From Planctomycetota bacterium (GTDB taxonomy: Bacteria; Planctomycetota; SZUA-567), in contig JAISYD010000300.1 of assembly GCA_031270145.1 (NCBI GenBank), forward strand, positions 1 through 6,976: a stretch of 6,976 nt of DNA, in the 5' to 3' direction. Shown piece by piece: positions 6,498 to 6,976 of this stretch (the first letter of the stretch is position 1; the number at the start of each line of letters is the position of its first letter). A model generated the notes under the pieces. It was not told the DNA's origin. It did not search any database and worked only from the letters and a program-made list of their open reading frames with translations. A program made the position numbers and the translations under genes.

Positions 6498-6517
6498 CAA
6501 AATTTTCCAACCATGTT

Positions 6518-6946
6518 TCAAGCTATGATCCGCAGCGCGCCGCTATGAATTTGCTTTGCCGTGTCCATGGTGGTGAGGTTGGCCTCGAAGGCGCGGGAAG
6601 CCATCATCATGTCGACCATCTCAACCGGCGCCTGGACATTGGGCAGGCGGACATAGCCGTCCTCGTCGGCGTTCGGGTGGCCGGGATCGAATTTCAACCC
6701 GAAGGCGGTGTCGTAATCCTTTTCCTCCCGATCCACCGATACCCCCAGCTTGCTGGAGCCGGTAATCTCGGGCGCGCCCTCCCGGAAGTAGACCAGGCGC
6801 CGGCGGTAGGGTTCGCCGTCCTCTCCGTTCAGGGTGTTGATGTTGGCCAGGTTGTTGGCATGGACATTCATCCTGGCCCGCTCGGCCCGGAGGCCGGAGG
6901 CGCTGATGTCGAACATGGTGAAGATGCCGCCTACCAGCATAGCCAT
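6518..6946 (-). CDS. flgC: Flagellar proximal rod protein FlgC
   Basis: 142 residues, the usual length. FlgC is one of the proximal-rod proteins, exported through the type III gate and assembled on FliE and the MS-ring. FDISASGLRAERARMNVHAN (12–31) followed by NLANINT is the rod/hook N-terminal helix signature. FDPGHPNADEDGYVRLPNV (86–104) is specific to FlgC, and EMVDMMMASRAFEANLTTMD (109–128) is the paired C-terminal helix. There is no cleavable signal peptide, as expected for a type III substrate. The ATG at 6946 is used because an AAAGG lies about ten bases upstream; a Met two codons later is an equal alternative. It is followed by a 221-base gap before fliE. flgB is expected immediately upstream, mostly outside the window. 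Confidence 0.97.
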   Translation of the reverse strand: MAMLVGGIFTMFDISASGLRAERARMNVHANNLANINTLNGEDGEPYRRRLVYFREGAPEITGSSKLGVSVDREEKDYDTAFGLKFDPGHPNADEDGYVRLPNVQAPVEMVDMMMASRAFEANLTTMDTAKQIHSGALRIIA

Positions 6947-6952
6947 GGGTTT

Positions 6953-6976
6953 TCAGCCTTTCTCATCTCCAGGGAA
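6953..6976 (-). CDS. Possible 3' end of the upstream gene (flgB?)
   Basis: One minus-strand frame at the window edge encodes seven residues (FPGDEKG) and then a TGA at 6953–6955, six bases before the flgC start. flgB normally precedes flgC, so this may be its C-terminus, but seven residues cannot identify it. A second frame at the edge is also open here and runs past the flgC start. Confidence 0.25.
   Translation of the reverse strand, partial: FPGDEKG

Noticed and set aside
1..6976. CRISPR arrays, transposons, tRNA or rRNA genes, phage or defence genes
   Set aside because: No regularly spaced repeats, terminal inverted repeats, transposase-like proteins or RNA-gene signatures were seen; nearly all the DNA is accounted for by flagellar genes.

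Overview
This window is most of a bacterial flagellar basal-body and export operon on the minus strand. In transcription order it reads flgC, fliE, fliF, fliG, fliH, fliI. A single unrelated gene on the plus strand, encoding a SHOCT–DUF805 membrane protein, converges on the end of the operon. The DNA is GC-rich, and every main gene has a clear family signature. The organism is a motile bacterium. The order flgBC-fliEFGHI occurs in many phyla, so it does not fix the taxonomy. The FliF and FliG proteins look to me more like those of the Planctomycetota/PVC bacteria or a deltaproteobacterial relative than of enterics or Firmicutes. That is only an impression from memory, with no search behind it.

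Layout from low to high coordinates: (1) 47–577 (+), SHOCT–DUF805 protein. (2) 578–660, a short convergent intergenic region with an 11-bp direct repeat and a weak hairpin followed by T residues that could end the fliI transcript. (3) 661–4008 (−), fliI, fliH and fliG, tightly packed: fliH and fliI share an ATGA overlap, and fliG and fliH are 19 bases apart. (4) 4012–5691 (−), fliF, three bases from fliG, with the fliG ribosome binding site inside the last fliF codons. (5) 5692–5987, a 296-base gap without a convincing gene, containing two compact palindromes. (6) 5988–6296 (−), fliE. (7) 6297–6517, a 221-base gap with a sigma-28-like promoter match and a weaker sigma-70-like match, both pointing at fliE. 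(8) 6518–6946 (−), flgC. (9) 6953–6976, possibly the last few codons of flgB running off the edge.

The products form one structure. FlgC is a proximal-rod protein. FliE joins the rod to the MS-ring. FliF is the MS-ring in the inner membrane. FliG is the C-ring protein mounted on FliF that receives torque from the stator. FliH and FliI are the regulator and ATPase of the flagellar type III export apparatus beneath the ring. fliJ, the usual next gene after fliI, is not present; the operon stops at fliI.

I found no undescribed system here. The points worth a second look are modest: two long gaps flanking fliE in an otherwise compact operon, a good sigma-28-like site before a gene that is normally early-class, an FliH with a long proline-rich tail, an altered conserved loop in FliI, an Asn at a usually acidic torque-helix position in FliG, and an N-terminal SHOCT segment on a DUF805 protein.
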